A stretch of DNA of 64,000 nt from an uncultured Lachnospiraceae bacterium (GTDB lineage: Bacteria > Bacillota > Clostridia > Lachnospirales > Lachnospiraceae): contig CAJTKU010000001.1 in assembly GCA_910577015.1 (NCBI GenBank), forward strand, positions 124,001 through 188,000. Reading direction: 5' to 3'. A program made the position numbers and the translations under genes. The notes beneath the pieces were generated by a model, which saw only the letters and a program-made list of their open reading frames with translations, did no database searches and had not been told where the DNA came from. Positions 34,260 through 43,018 of this stretch are shown piece by piece; positions within the stretch are counted from its first letter, which is position 1; every line of letters begins with the position of its first letter.

Positions 34260-34653
34260 AATAGCCATGGTCCACATGCTGCCACCGGCCGCCTGCCTGC
34301 CTCACTAAAATCCATTTCCATCCGCCATAAGTACTATTCGGATTAAAGGAACCATCATAGCCTGTCCAATCCACATCAAAAGAAGACAGCAGAACCAATA
34401 CCTCATCCGCACTTTTTCTGTATGCCTGTTCCGCCCTGGATGTATCATCGCCGGCATAGTATATTTCCGTCAAAGTACAGCCATGCCAATCGGTAAATTC
34501 CTCTTTTATCGTTTCGATAGCAGCGTTTATATCGTCTTCGGTATATAGTTCTGACGGCACTTCATGTGTTTTTGCATTTTTAACATTTCCGGCACATGCA
34601 CACAAACTGAAAGTCATACTTATAAATACAAACAGAAGAATTATTCTTTTCAT
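34258..34653 (-). CDS. Small lipoprotein of unknown function
   Basis: A 131-residue lipoprotein. The signal peptide ends in lipobox LCAC (Cys at about residue 20). The mature part has a helical acidic region (TEDDINAAIETIKEEF) and a C-terminal aromatic-rich segment ending WKWILVRQAGGRWQHVDHGY, a pattern reminiscent of DUF4829-type domains (inference). ATG 34653 follows GGAGG. The stop codon TAG coincides with the edge of the dispersed repeat. Confidence 0.75.
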   Translation of the reverse strand: MKRIILLFVFISMTFSLCACAGNVKNAKTHEVPSELYTEDDINAAIETIKEEFTDWHGCTLTEIYYAGDDTSRAEQAYRKSADEVLVLLSSFDVDWTGYDGSFNPNSTYGGWKWILVRQAGGRWQHVDHGY

Positions 34654-34856
34654 TTTTTCCTCCATTCCAAAGCGTTACAAATATTAAATGAATCAATACA
34701 TCGGGGTAATTATAACATAATTTTTATCAGGTTTTCCATATTTTAAAAAAATTCTCTGTTTTTCCTAAGAATTTCGTGCTATACTTCTGTATGAAATAGA
34801 TTGAAGAAACTTTATTCGTATTGGGGAAAGCCCGGGCGGGAAAGGCGTGGTTTAAA

Positions 34857-36221
34857 ATGAAGTTGAAAATCAATAACAAATATTTCAAATGGGGACTGAC
34901 AGCTTTCTTTGTCATTGCCGCCAGTATTTGTTTTTACTATCTGGTATTCCACATTTCGGAATTCATTCAAAACATCAAATCTTTATTGGGCATTGTGATG
35001 CCTGTGATTTTCGGTCTTGTTATTGCTTACTTACTGACTCCAATCCTGAATTTTATAGAAAGAAAAATTCTTAATCCGCTTTTCGATGTCATGAAAGTAT
35101 CACAGTCACTGAAAAGGAAACGGATGATACGCGCAATCGGCATTATCATGACTTCCCTTTTGATGATATTTTTGATTTATGGCTTGATTTCCATGCTAAT
35201 TTCCCAAATTGTTCCCAGCATCCAGAACATTGTCAGCAATTTTGACACCTATGTTGATAATCTTTCAAACTGGCTGAACAAACTGTTGGAAGATAATCAG
35301 GATTTGAAAAACTTTATCCTGCCGCAGGTAAACAAGCTTTCGCTGGAACTGGAAAGCTGGCTTACCGACACCGCAACCCTGCTGGAAAAATCCAGTGAAG
35401 TATTAAAGACGGTTTCCCTGAATGTATTGAGTTTTCTGCGGGTAGCTTGGAATTTCATTATCGGATTCATAATTTCCATATATGTTCTTGCCAGCAAGGA
35501 AACCTTTTCCGCACAGAGCAAAAAAATAGCATATGCGGTATTTGAAAATAATACTGCAAACTCCATACTGAGTTCTTTCCGTTTTGTTCACCGCACCTTT
35601 ATTGGATTTATCAGCGGAAAAGTACTGGACTCCTTTATTATCGGCGTACTCTGCTTTGTCGGGACATCACTGATGAATACCCCTTATGCCGTGCTGGTAA
35701 GTGTGATAGTAGGAGTTACAAACGTCATTCCCTTCTTCGGACCTTATCTGGGCGCTATTCCCAGCGCCTTTTTGATATTGATTGCCGACTTGAACCATCC
35801 CGTCAACTGCCTGTATTTTGTTATCTTTATCCTGTTCCTGCAGCAGCTCGACGGTAACCTGATAGGCCCTAAGATTTTAGGGGAAACCACCGGATTATCC
35901 GGTTTCTGGGTAATCTTTGCCATCACCGTATTCGGCGGCATGTTCGGCGTCATCGGAATGATTGTGGGCGTCCCCATATTTGCAGTATTCTTTGCATGTA
36001 TCAAAGGACTGGTTCACCGCTCCTTAAGCAAGAAAAACCTGCCCCTGTCTTCAACTGTCTACCAAAACCTATCTTCCGTGGATGAAAACGGGGAGTTCCA
36101 TGAAGTAGAAGAGGAGAGCGCCCGGCCCGACGCCCAAAAAGCAAAGAAATCCAAAAGCACCATAGCCGGATTTTTCCGTTCTAGAAAACAAAAGAAAGAG
36201 GAAGAATCAGATAAAAAATAG
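34857..36221 (+). CDS. AI-2E family (PerM/YdiK-type) membrane transporter
   Basis: A 454-residue polytopic membrane protein with the AI-2E-family pattern. An early pair of membrane segments is followed by a long amphipathic extracellular region (about 95-190), then hydrophobic segments including VIVGVTNVIPFFGPYLGAIP and LDGNLIGPKILGETTGLSGF. The last ~70 residues are charged and cytoplasmic. The family name is historical; members include Na+/H+ antiporters and permeases of uncertain substrate. ATG 34857 is chosen (GGGAAAGG upstream); a TTG at 34821 would add 12 residues. Confidence 0.88.
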   Translation: MKLKINNKYFKWGLTAFFVIAASICFYYLVFHISEFIQNIKSLLGIVMPVIFGLVIAYLLTPILNFIERKILNPLFDVMKVSQSLKRKRMIRAIGIIMTSLLMIFLIYGLISMLISQIVPSIQNIVSNFDTYVDNLSNWLNKLLEDNQDLKNFILPQVNKLSLELESWLTDTATLLEKSSEVLKTVSLNVLSFLRVAWNFIIGFIISIYVLASKETFSAQSKKIAYAVFENNTANSILSSFRFVHRTFIGFISGKVLDSFIIGVLCFVGTSLMNTPYAVLVSVIVGVTNVIPFFGPYLGAIPSAFLILIADLNHPVNCLYFVIFILFLQQLDGNLIGPKILGETTGLSGFWVIFAITVFGGMFGVIGMIVGVPIFAVFFACIKGLVHRSLSKKNLPLSSTVYQNLSSVDENGEFHEVEEESARPDAQKAKKSKSTIAGFFRSRKQKKEEESDKK

Positions 36222-36247
36222 CATTTAATTTATGAATGGAAAAGGAT

Positions 36248-36730
36248 ATGATAAGAGAAGTAAAACGTGAAGATATACCAGAATGTGTGGATTTAATTAA
36301 AAATAGTTTTATGACAGTGGCAAATGAATTTGGATTTACAAAAGTAAATGCACCAAAATTTACCGCATTTGCAACTACAAATGAAAGATTGTATTGGCAA
36401 ATGGACCATGAGAACAGACAAATGTATGTCTTTGAAGAAAATGGAATATTGTGTGGATACTATTCTTTGCTTATGCAGAACAATGAAGAATGTGAACTTA
36501 ATAATCTTGCTGTATTGCCTGAATACAGACACAATGGAATTGGGAAAAATTTGTTGAACCATGCGTTTGATACGGCGCGGGATGCCGGCTTCAAAATTGT
36601 TAATATTGGCATAGTTGAAGAAAATACAGTTCTTCGCAAGTGGTATGAGCATAACGGTGCAATTCATGTTGGAATAAAGAAATACGATTTCTTCCCCTTT
36701 ACATGTGGCAACTTGAAAAAAACACTCTAA
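36248..36730 (+). CDS. GNAT family N-acetyltransferase
   Basis: A 160-residue GCN5-type acetyltransferase. The acetyl-CoA loop is seen in LNNLAVLPEYRHNGIGKNLL, followed by VEENTVLRKWYEHNGA. The substrate is unknown. The gene is markedly AT-rich relative to its neighbours: bases 36301-36360 contain 16 G/C of 60, against 28 of 60 at 35941-36000. This suggests a different origin. ATG 36248 is preferred over 36236. Confidence 0.85.
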   Translation: MIREVKREDIPECVDLIKNSFMTVANEFGFTKVNAPKFTAFATTNERLYWQMDHENRQMYVFEENGILCGYYSLLMQNNEECELNNLAVLPEYRHNGIGKNLLNHAFDTARDAGFKIVNIGIVEENTVLRKWYEHNGAIHVGIKKYDFFPFTCGNLKKTL

Positions 36731-36760
36731 AGTATTAATGAAGTATGGAGGTGGCTATAA

Positions 36761-37252
36761 ATGACTTTTAGTTTTTGTCCAAATTGCGGCCACAAACTGG
36801 AAAATATCAGATGTGGGGATGATGACTGTAAAATTTGTCCATCGTGCCAAAAAATATATGGGAGCAGTCCGTTTCCCGTTGTAGAGGTATTGGTAGTTAA
36901 CGAGTTCAAAGAAGTACTTCTATTAAAGCAAAACTATATATCAGAATCGAAATGGACGGTTGTTTCCGGTTACCTGACTGACGGAGAAACAATAGAAGAG
37001 GCCGTTATGCGTGAAGTAAAAGAAGAAACCGGACAAGATGTCATAAGCTGCAAATATATTTCCAGTTATTATTTTGCGCCTAAACAACTTATTATGATTG
37101 GTTTCATTGCATATGTGAAAAAATCACAATTTGCACATTCTGATGAAGTAGATGATATCAGATGGTATCAATTAGATGAAGTAAATGCTGTCATAGCCCG
37201 CGATAATAATTGTTCGGGTATGCATTTTGATAAATGCAGAGAGTTTTTATAG
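36761..37252 (+). CDS. NUDIX hydrolase with N-terminal zinc ribbon
   Basis: A 163-residue protein. Residues 1-30 form a zinc ribbon with paired cysteines (CPNCGH and CPSCQK). The NUDIX box GYLTDGETIEEAVMREVKEE lies at about 72-91 and is complete. The layout recalls the NADH pyrophosphatase NudC group but is shorter. The substrate is not predictable. Like the preceding GNAT gene it is AT-rich. The ATG follows GGAGGT. Confidence 0.85.
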   Translation: MTFSFCPNCGHKLENIRCGDDDCKICPSCQKIYGSSPFPVVEVLVVNEFKEVLLLKQNYISESKWTVVSGYLTDGETIEEAVMREVKEETGQDVISCKYISSYYFAPKQLIMIGFIAYVKKSQFAHSDEVDDIRWYQLDEVNAVIARDNNCSGMHFDKCREFL

Positions 37253-37296
37253 ATTTTATGTACAAAAAGCAGCGCAGAAGTGAGGAGAGTAGTACC

Positions 37297-37752
37297 ATGA
37301 AATTTGTCATACAAAGAGTTCTTTCAGCCCAGGTCACAGTAGAAGATAAGGTAATCGGCCGGATAAATCAGGGATACCTTGTCCTTATAGGCATCAGCCA
37401 GACCGATACGGAGCAAATTGCAGACAAAATGGTAAAAAAACTGATTGGCCTGAGAATTTTTGAGGATGCAGACGGTAAAACCAATCTGGATATCAAATCC
37501 GTTTCCGGCAGCTTATTGCTTGTTTCGCAATTTACATTATATGCAGACTGCAAAAAAGGCAACCGTCCCTCCTTTACACTGGCCGGCTCACCCGACAAAG
37601 CCAAAGCCCTTTACGAGTATATTATTGATTCCTGCAAAAAAGAAATCCCTGTTGTAGAACAGGGCATTTTCGGAGCCGAAATGAAAGTATCCCTCACAAA
37701 CGACGGCCCCTTCACCTTCATCCTTGACTCCGCAGAAATCCTGCATATTTAA
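37297..37752 (+). CDS. dtd: D-aminoacyl-tRNA deacylase
   Basis: Removes D-amino acids (and glycine from tRNA-Ala) from mischarged tRNA. The 151 residues start MKFVIQRVLSAQVTVED, with the conserved SQFTLYADCKKGNRPSF and the cross-subunit NDGPFTF motif. ATG 37297 follows GAGGAG; the upstream frame to 37234 overlaps the NUDIX gene. Composition returns to that of the surrounding chromosome. Confidence 0.95.
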   Translation: MKFVIQRVLSAQVTVEDKVIGRINQGYLVLIGISQTDTEQIADKMVKKLIGLRIFEDADGKTNLDIKSVSGSLLLVSQFTLYADCKKGNRPSFTLAGSPDKAKALYEYIIDSCKKEIPVVEQGIFGAEMKVSLTNDGPFTFILDSAEILHI

Positions 37753-37825
37753 CCGAATCATTTGCATCCCTCAATCCACATCTTGCAACGAATAGCAGCC
37801 CCCTTCATCCAATCTTATCCCACGT

Positions 37826-37893
37826 GTTTAACGAATAGTTTGCCCTCAAACCCACAACCTTACCCGCATCCCCATGTAAACTATTCGTTAAAC
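37826..37893. repeat. Perfect 16-bp inverted repeat, 68-nt unit
   Basis: GTTTAACGAATAGTTT (37826-37841) and its exact complement AAACTATTCGTTAAAC (37878-37893) are separated by 36 bases. The core AACGAATAG also occurs at 37787-37795. It lies between the convergent dtd and cytidine-deaminase-like genes and has no T-tract, so it is not an ordinary terminator. Confidence 0.85.
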
Positions 37894-37932
37894 TCGCATT
37901 TTGCGCATAGTTATATATCCAATACCATTGCC

Positions 37933-38367
37933 TTATTCCTCCCAGTGTTCTAGTTTGTCAGCCGGGTATGCTTTCGTCCAGTGATATGGTTGTAATTCCT
38001 TTAATTCTACAAATCGGATTTTTTCCTCTTCGGTCGTAACCGCCACTTGTACATCCTCGCCCCAATATCGTAATCGCTCCTGACAAATACCACATGGAGA
38101 TAATACTCTGTATGGCGAATTTTCATCATCGCGGATAAGGCACATGCAGTGAGTCACTTTTTCATTGTATTTGTGAGCCTCGAGCATTGCTCCCAATTCA
38201 ATACATACAATTGCAGATGCGTTTGCGGTTTCAATTGAAACACTTGTATAATAATTCCCCTTGGACGTGTGAACAACGCCAGCGCCACCCCAACCGACAG
38301 GATACCTCTTTTCTATCAATTCCACTGCTCTCTGATACATCTTATTTTCTATTTCGTAATACCGCAT
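37933..38367 (-). CDS. Cytidine deaminase-like zinc protein
   Basis: A 144-residue member of the cytidine deaminase superfamily. Zinc and catalytic residues are C55-x-E57 (VCIELGA) and C92-x-x-C95 (PCGICQERLR), so the active site looks intact. The C-I-E form differs from the common C-A-E, and the protein is closer to the blasticidin-S-deaminase-like or stand-alone clostridial types. The substrate is unproven. ATG 38367 follows GGAGGT at five bases. Confidence 0.82.
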   Translation of the reverse strand: MRYYEIENKMYQRAVELIEKRYPVGWGGAGVVHTSKGNYYTSVSIETANASAIVCIELGAMLEAHKYNEKVTHCMCLIRDDENSPYRVLSPCGICQERLRYWGEDVQVAVTTEEEKIRFVELKELQPYHWTKAYPADKLEHWEE

Positions 38368-38402
38368 AAAGACCTCCGCCACTTTAATAATGGAGTAATT
38401 TA

Positions 38403-38963
38403 TTATACAGGAGATGCGCCAATGGAGAAAAAATAGGCGGCAATCTGCGCCCTGGAGCTAAAGTCTTCTTTATCCAAAAGCGCAGCAACTTCTTCACGGC
38501 TGTAAAGCCCTGCCTTGATTTCTTCATTTACGGAAGTATGGTCTCCCAATGTGCCTTCTACCTCAGCGAAAACGATATAGGTCGTCAAATCTGAAATGGC
38601 TACGGCGGCGTAAGACGCCGGCAGAATCCGCTTTATTCTTTTTAGCTTTAGGCCGGTCTCCTCATACAGCTCTCTTTCAATGCATTCCTCCAGAGATTCC
38701 CCTTCTTCCAGCATACCGGCGCATAAATTATATACCTTTTTGTTGATGCCCATGCGGAACTCGTGCAAAAGAAGCATCTTGTCATTGCAGGTGGCAACAA
38801 TGGATATTCCGCTTGACATTTTTCCGATATCCGCAATTTCTTTGAGTTCTTTCCTGCTGACAATCTCATAAGTCTTTTCTTTCCCTGCTTTGTTCAGATA
38901 AGTAAGTTCATAATTCTTAAGATACTTTCCGTCCTTTACCTTTTCAAATCTAATGAGTTCCAT
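38403..38963 (-). CDS. NUDIX hydrolase (ADP-ribose pyrophosphatase-like)
   Basis: A 186-residue NUDIX protein. The NUDIX box GMLEEGESLEECIERELYEE is complete, followed by TGLKLKRIKRIL. The N-terminal beta region resembles ADP-ribose pyrophosphatases. The ATG follows GGAGGA. It is the last gene of a minus-strand run that begins with the radical-SAM gene upstream, 12 bases after rng. Confidence 0.85.
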   Translation of the reverse strand: MELIRFEKVKDGKYLKNYELTYLNKAGKEKTYEIVSRKELKEIADIGKMSSGISIVATCNDKMLLLHEFRMGINKKVYNLCAGMLEEGESLEECIERELYEETGLKLKRIKRILPASYAAVAISDLTTYIVFAEVEGTLGDHTSVNEEIKAGLYSREEVAALLDKEDFSSRAQIAAYFFSIGASPV

Positions 38964-38975
38964 CCCATTTTCCTC

Positions 38976-40196
38976 CTACATCAGTTCCTTCAACGGTCTG
39001 CTCACCCGCTTTCTGGTAATTTCTACCAAACCCAAAGGGGTAATGTCCACCACGCTGGTCCTTATCGAATCCTTTTTTACCAGCATATCCAGTTTTTTCA
39101 GCAGCTCTCTCTGCCGCTCTTTAGAAGCCATATTGATGAAATCAACGATAATAATTCCGGATAAGTTTCTCAGTTTTAACTGTAACGCTATCTCATCGGC
39201 CGCTTCCATATTGATATGGTAAAAAGTCTCCTCGCTTGGTTTCTTCGTTTCATATTTGCCCGTATTGACATCTATCACGGTCAGGGCTTCCGTTGGCTCA
39301 ATGATAAGATAGCCGCCCGATTTGAGCCACACACGCTTGTTTAAAGCGCCCTCCAGCAATGTCTTGACGCTGTATAGCTTTTGCAACGGATATTCCTCAT
39401 TATATAAGCGAATGGGAGGCGCTGTTTCCATTCCGTTTTCCTGCCGCTGCCCTTCAAAATACTTCTGAAGGTCTTCAAATATGTCCTCACAGTCGGTTAT
39501 AATTTCATCATAATCCCTTGTATAATAATTTTTCAAGTCGGTCAGGTATGGCTGCTCATTTTTCATCAGACAGGAAAAGCAGGTTCGGTATGCCGATACC
39601 GCAAACAATTTTTCCATCTTTTCCGTCAGAAGCTGCCACTCTTTTTTCAAAGGCGCCAAATCCATAAGGTTCTCCACGTTGGTCCGCACTACCATACCGC
39701 ATCCTGAAACGCACAGGCATCTGCGGTCTTCCCGAATCAAACCCTCCTCCAGTAAAAACTTTGCAACTTCCTTCTTTTTGTTGTCTGAAAGCTTTGCTGA
39801 AAGTCCCAGCTTTTCAGAGCCGCAGGACATTGCCAGATAATTGCCGGAAATGGATATCCTTGTTGTGAGAAACGGCTGCTTGGTCTTTACGGCATCCCGC
39901 AAAACCTGAACCAGCAGTTCCTCCCCGTTATGAACCGTCCGCGCCTCCTCTTTATCCTTACTGCCTGCCTTTACGATACCGGCAAGAGGCAGAAAACATT
40001 TCAAACCGTTTTCGATTTCCACAAAAGCCGCATTGAGATTTTTGGATATACTCTGGACTTTTCCTATATAAATATTACCGACAAGGGACTGCTTTTCATC
40101 CTCATATACCTGAACCGATATAAGACGTCCTTCATTTACCAAAAGCGTCAGCAATTTACCCTCATACCGAAGCATGAGCAGTTTTCCCGCGCTCAT
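38976..40196 (-). CDS. rng: Ribonuclease E/G family endoribonuclease
   Basis: A 406-residue RNase G-type enzyme with an N-terminal S1-like domain and the DNase-I-like catalytic domain. The two metal-binding Asp are in LTVIDVNTGK and IIIVDFINM. The protein ends KRVSRPLKELM without the CPxCxG zinc-link of E. coli RNase E/G, as in many Firmicutes homologs. ATG 40196 overlaps the stop of the DUF2344 gene (ATGA). Family role: rRNA and mRNA maturation. Confidence 0.93.
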   Translation of the reverse strand: MSAGKLLMLRYEGKLLTLLVNEGRLISVQVYEDEKQSLVGNIYIGKVQSISKNLNAAFVEIENGLKCFLPLAGIVKAGSKDKEEARTVHNGEELLVQVLRDAVKTKQPFLTTRISISGNYLAMSCGSEKLGLSAKLSDNKKKEVAKFLLEEGLIREDRRCLCVSGCGMVVRTNVENLMDLAPLKKEWQLLTEKMEKLFAVSAYRTCFSCLMKNEQPYLTDLKNYYTRDYDEIITDCEDIFEDLQKYFEGQRQENGMETAPPIRLYNEEYPLQKLYSVKTLLEGALNKRVWLKSGGYLIIEPTEALTVIDVNTGKYETKKPSEETFYHINMEAADEIALQLKLRNLSGIIIVDFINMASKERQRELLKKLDMLVKKDSIRTSVVDITPLGLVEITRKRVSRPLKELM

Positions 40197-40942
40197 CCTG
40201 CACTCTCCTCTTCTGCCATCTCTTCTATCATCTCTTCCTGACTGCATTCCTTCCCTATCGCGTCCAAGGGTACAAACTCAGGCGCATCCGGCGTGCCGAT
40301 ATTGGTGTAAGTATCCTCTCTGGTAATGCACAATGCATTTTCTTTTAAAGAATCCTGATGCTCTGCCAAAAAGGCCTCCATAACCATGGCCGGTTTAATA
40401 TTGCCGGAACTGCTTGCGTCCAAAAGCATGTAGATAGAGTCACCGTTTATTTCCATACGGAAAATGCCGGGCTTCAAATCCATTTCCACAATACTCTTTT
40501 TGGTTTCCTTGCGTACGGGGATGGTCTGTCTGACATAAAAAGCCGGCAGGCATTCCTTCCAGTCAAAAGCAGGTTCCCTGCCCTCCCTGAACCGGACCGT
40601 ATATCCCGCCGCCGCCACACTTGCCATGGCATTTCCGGCTTCCGGGGGAAGCACTTTTGCCGAAAGAATCTCAATTCCCTCTACGCTGGCATCATTCAGC
40701 CGCTCTACGGTATCCCGGCTTCCCGTAAAAGAATGCACCTCTATATCCATGTACTCCCCGTTACTCTGCAATCCCACACCCAGCGGCGCTGCAAACGACA
40801 TCACCTGATGCGGCGAAAAACCTGTTGTATACGCCACATCAATCCCCGCCCTGCGCACTGCCTTCTGGAAAAAACGCTGTACATCCAAATGCCCGATAAA
40901 TTTTAAATTCCCATACTTACGAAACTTAATCCGAATCTTCAT
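40193..40942 (-). CDS. Radical-SAM-linked DUF2344 protein (TIGR03936 type)
   Basis: A 249-residue protein of the DUF2344 group, starting MKIRIKFRKYGNLKFIGHLD, with AGIDVAYTTGFSPHQVMSFA near residue 45. The family is nearly always encoded next to a TIGR03960-type radical SAM protein, as here, and sometimes fused to it. Function unknown. ATG 40942 follows GGAGG. The frame upstream to 41044 runs into the dispersed repeat and is not coding. Confidence 0.88.
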   Translation of the reverse strand: MKIRIKFRKYGNLKFIGHLDVQRFFQKAVRRAGIDVAYTTGFSPHQVMSFAAPLGVGLQSNGEYMDIEVHSFTGSRDTVERLNDASVEGIEILSAKVLPPEAGNAMASVAAAGYTVRFREGREPAFDWKECLPAFYVRQTIPVRKETKKSIVEMDLKPGIFRMEINGDSIYMLLDASSSGNIKPAMVMEAFLAEHQDSLKENALCITREDTYTNIGTPDAPEFVPLDAIGKECSQEEMIEEMAEEESAG

Positions 40943-40990
40943 ACAACCTCCATAATTCCGCCTTGCGGTATCCCATAATCCTACCCGATG

Positions 40991-41084
40991 GAAAATGCCG
41001 CTTTTCAGGCATTTTCCGGCGTGGAACTTAGAAGTTCTCCACAAAACAGCCTCTGCTGTGAGCGGCTAGACTTCTTTCCACGCT
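40991..41084 (-). repeat. Two-hairpin dispersed repeat, copy B
   Basis: Hairpin 1 is GAAAATGCC/GGCATTTTC (40991-41016). Hairpin 2 runs from GGCGTGGAA through TAGAAGTTCTCC, an inner CAGCCTCTGCTG, to TAGACTTC and CCACGCT (41017-41084). It aligns along its length with copy A at 34149-34259. It overlaps the 3' coding end of the radical-SAM gene, which stops within it at 41028. Confidence 0.8.
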
Positions 41085-42944
41085 GCCGCTGCATATCTCA
41101 CCGCCAAACCGGCTTGCACCGCAGCCCTGGCATTGTTTCCTGCAATTAGGGCTTGTCTCCTCTTTCAGGGCTTTCTGCCACTCCCTTTTCAAAAATTCCT
41201 TGGATACGCCGCAGTCAATAAAATCCCATGGGAACAATTCATCCATTCCGCGCTCCCTTGTGGTGTAAAAATCTATGTCAAGACCGCATTCCGCAAAAGC
41301 CTGCATCCACTTTTCATTGTCAAAATACTCGCTCCAGGCATCATAAATTGCTCCTTTTTTGTATACCTGAAGGATGGCCCCGGCTACCCGTCTGTCGCCG
41401 CGCGCCAGTACCCCCTCGAGTACGGAAGTATCCGCTTCATGCCAATTATACTTAATGCTTTTCTGGTTCAACTGCTCCTTGATGGCAGTCCTTGTCAGAT
41501 ATGCTTTTTCAATAAATTCTTCTTTGGTGCACTGCTTCGCCCACTGGAAAGGGGTAAACGGTTTGGGAATGAAAAACGACGTGCTTGTCACAATCTGTAC
41601 TTTGCCGTTCACACGCTTGTCCTTCGGCACCGTATCAAAAAAGACGGCGGCTATCCGGTTGGACAACTCTGCAATTCCCCGTATGTCTTCTTCCGTTTCC
41701 GTGGGGAGTCCCAGCATAAAGTATAGTTTTACCCTTGTCCAACCGCCTTCAAAAGCAAGCGCAGCCCCCTTTAAAATTTCCTCTTCCGAAAGTCCTTTAT
41801 TGATAACGTTTCTGAGACGCTGGCTTCCGGCTTCAGGCGCAAAAGTAAGGCTTGTCTTCTTTATATCCTGCACCTTGCTCATCACGTCCAGGGAAAAAGC
41901 ATCAATCCGCAAAGACGGCAGGGAAATATTTACATGATTTTTACCGCACTCTTCTATCAAAAAGTCTATCAGTTCAGGCAGCTTGGTATAGTCGCTGGAA
42001 CTTAAGGAACTTAGGGAAATCTCCTCCTGCCCGGTATTTTTTAACATGTTTACGGCATAACGCTTTAACATCTCCACATCCCGTTCCCGCACAGGCCGGT
42101 ATAACTGCCCAGCCTGACAAAAACGGCATCCCCTGATGCAGCCGCGCATGATTTCCAACACTACCCTGTCCTGCGTAATCCGCATAAAAGGCACCAGCGG
42201 TTTCTCAGGATAATAGGTATCGGAAACATTCATCTCAATTTCCTTTACAATGACGGCAGGAATCCCCTCTTCTGTAGGAGAAAAAGAAGCTAACGTTCCG
42301 TCCTCCCTGTACTTTGCTTCATAAAAAGCCGGCACATACATACCGGGAAGCTTTGCCGCGCGCCGCAGAAATTCCTTCCTGCCAAGGTTTTCCTCGCGGC
42401 ACTTTCTGTACAGCGCCACCAGTTCTTGATACCGGGTTTCCCCCTCCCCGATATAAAAAATATCAAAGAAATCTGCAATCGGTTCCGGGTTATAGGTACA
42501 GGGGCCTCCTCCAATCACAATGGGAACCCCGTCCTTCCTGTCCTTTGCAAGCAGCGGAATCTGCGCCAAATCCAAGACCTGCAGGATATTGGTATAACAC
42601 ATCTCATACTGGATGGTAATGGCAAGCCAGTCAAAATCTTTTATCGGCTCTTGGGATTCCAAAGCAAAAAGAGGTATGTTGTCCCTCCGCATAATGGCGT
42701 CCAAATCTACCCATGGAGAATAAACCCTTTCGCACCACACCCCTTCAAAACTGTTAAACATATCATATAAAATCTGTATTCCTAAATGGGACATGCCGAT
42801 TTCATAGACATCCGGAAAGCAGAACGCAATCCGCATATCTACTTCTTCTTTCTTTTTCACCACGGCATTGACTTCACCGCCTATGTACCTGGCCGGTTTC
42901 TCCACTTGCATCAAAATATCGTCTGATAGCGCCAACTGTACCAT
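41028..42944 (-). CDS. TIGR03960-type radical SAM protein (B12-binding-like N-terminus)
   Basis: A 638-residue radical SAM protein. An N-terminal cobalamin-binding-like region (IAFCFPDVYEIGMSHLGIQI) precedes the SAM domain with the 4Fe-4S cysteines in MRGCIRGCRFCQAG. Near the end is another cysteine cluster (CRKQCQGCGA). It is co-directional with DUF2344 and rng, the usual cluster; no reaction is known for it. The last 15 or so residues (RSLAAHSRGCFVENF) are encoded by the dispersed repeat. ATG 42944 follows AGAGGAA. Confidence 0.9.
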   Translation of the reverse strand: MVQLALSDDILMQVEKPARYIGGEVNAVVKKKEEVDMRIAFCFPDVYEIGMSHLGIQILYDMFNSFEGVWCERVYSPWVDLDAIMRRDNIPLFALESQEPIKDFDWLAITIQYEMCYTNILQVLDLAQIPLLAKDRKDGVPIVIGGGPCTYNPEPIADFFDIFYIGEGETRYQELVALYRKCREENLGRKEFLRRAAKLPGMYVPAFYEAKYREDGTLASFSPTEEGIPAVIVKEIEMNVSDTYYPEKPLVPFMRITQDRVVLEIMRGCIRGCRFCQAGQLYRPVRERDVEMLKRYAVNMLKNTGQEEISLSSLSSSDYTKLPELIDFLIEECGKNHVNISLPSLRIDAFSLDVMSKVQDIKKTSLTFAPEAGSQRLRNVINKGLSEEEILKGAALAFEGGWTRVKLYFMLGLPTETEEDIRGIAELSNRIAAVFFDTVPKDKRVNGKVQIVTSTSFFIPKPFTPFQWAKQCTKEEFIEKAYLTRTAIKEQLNQKSIKYNWHEADTSVLEGVLARGDRRVAGAILQVYKKGAIYDAWSEYFDNEKWMQAFAECGLDIDFYTTRERGMDELFPWDFIDCGVSKEFLKREWQKALKEETSPNCRKQCQGCGASRFGGEICSGSVERSLAAHSRGCFVENF

Positions 42945-43018
42945 ATATTCCTCTTTCCACGCACATGCCAATCATGCGCACTGTTTTTGGGCCGGTTTTC
43001 CGACTGGTTTTCCGGCTG

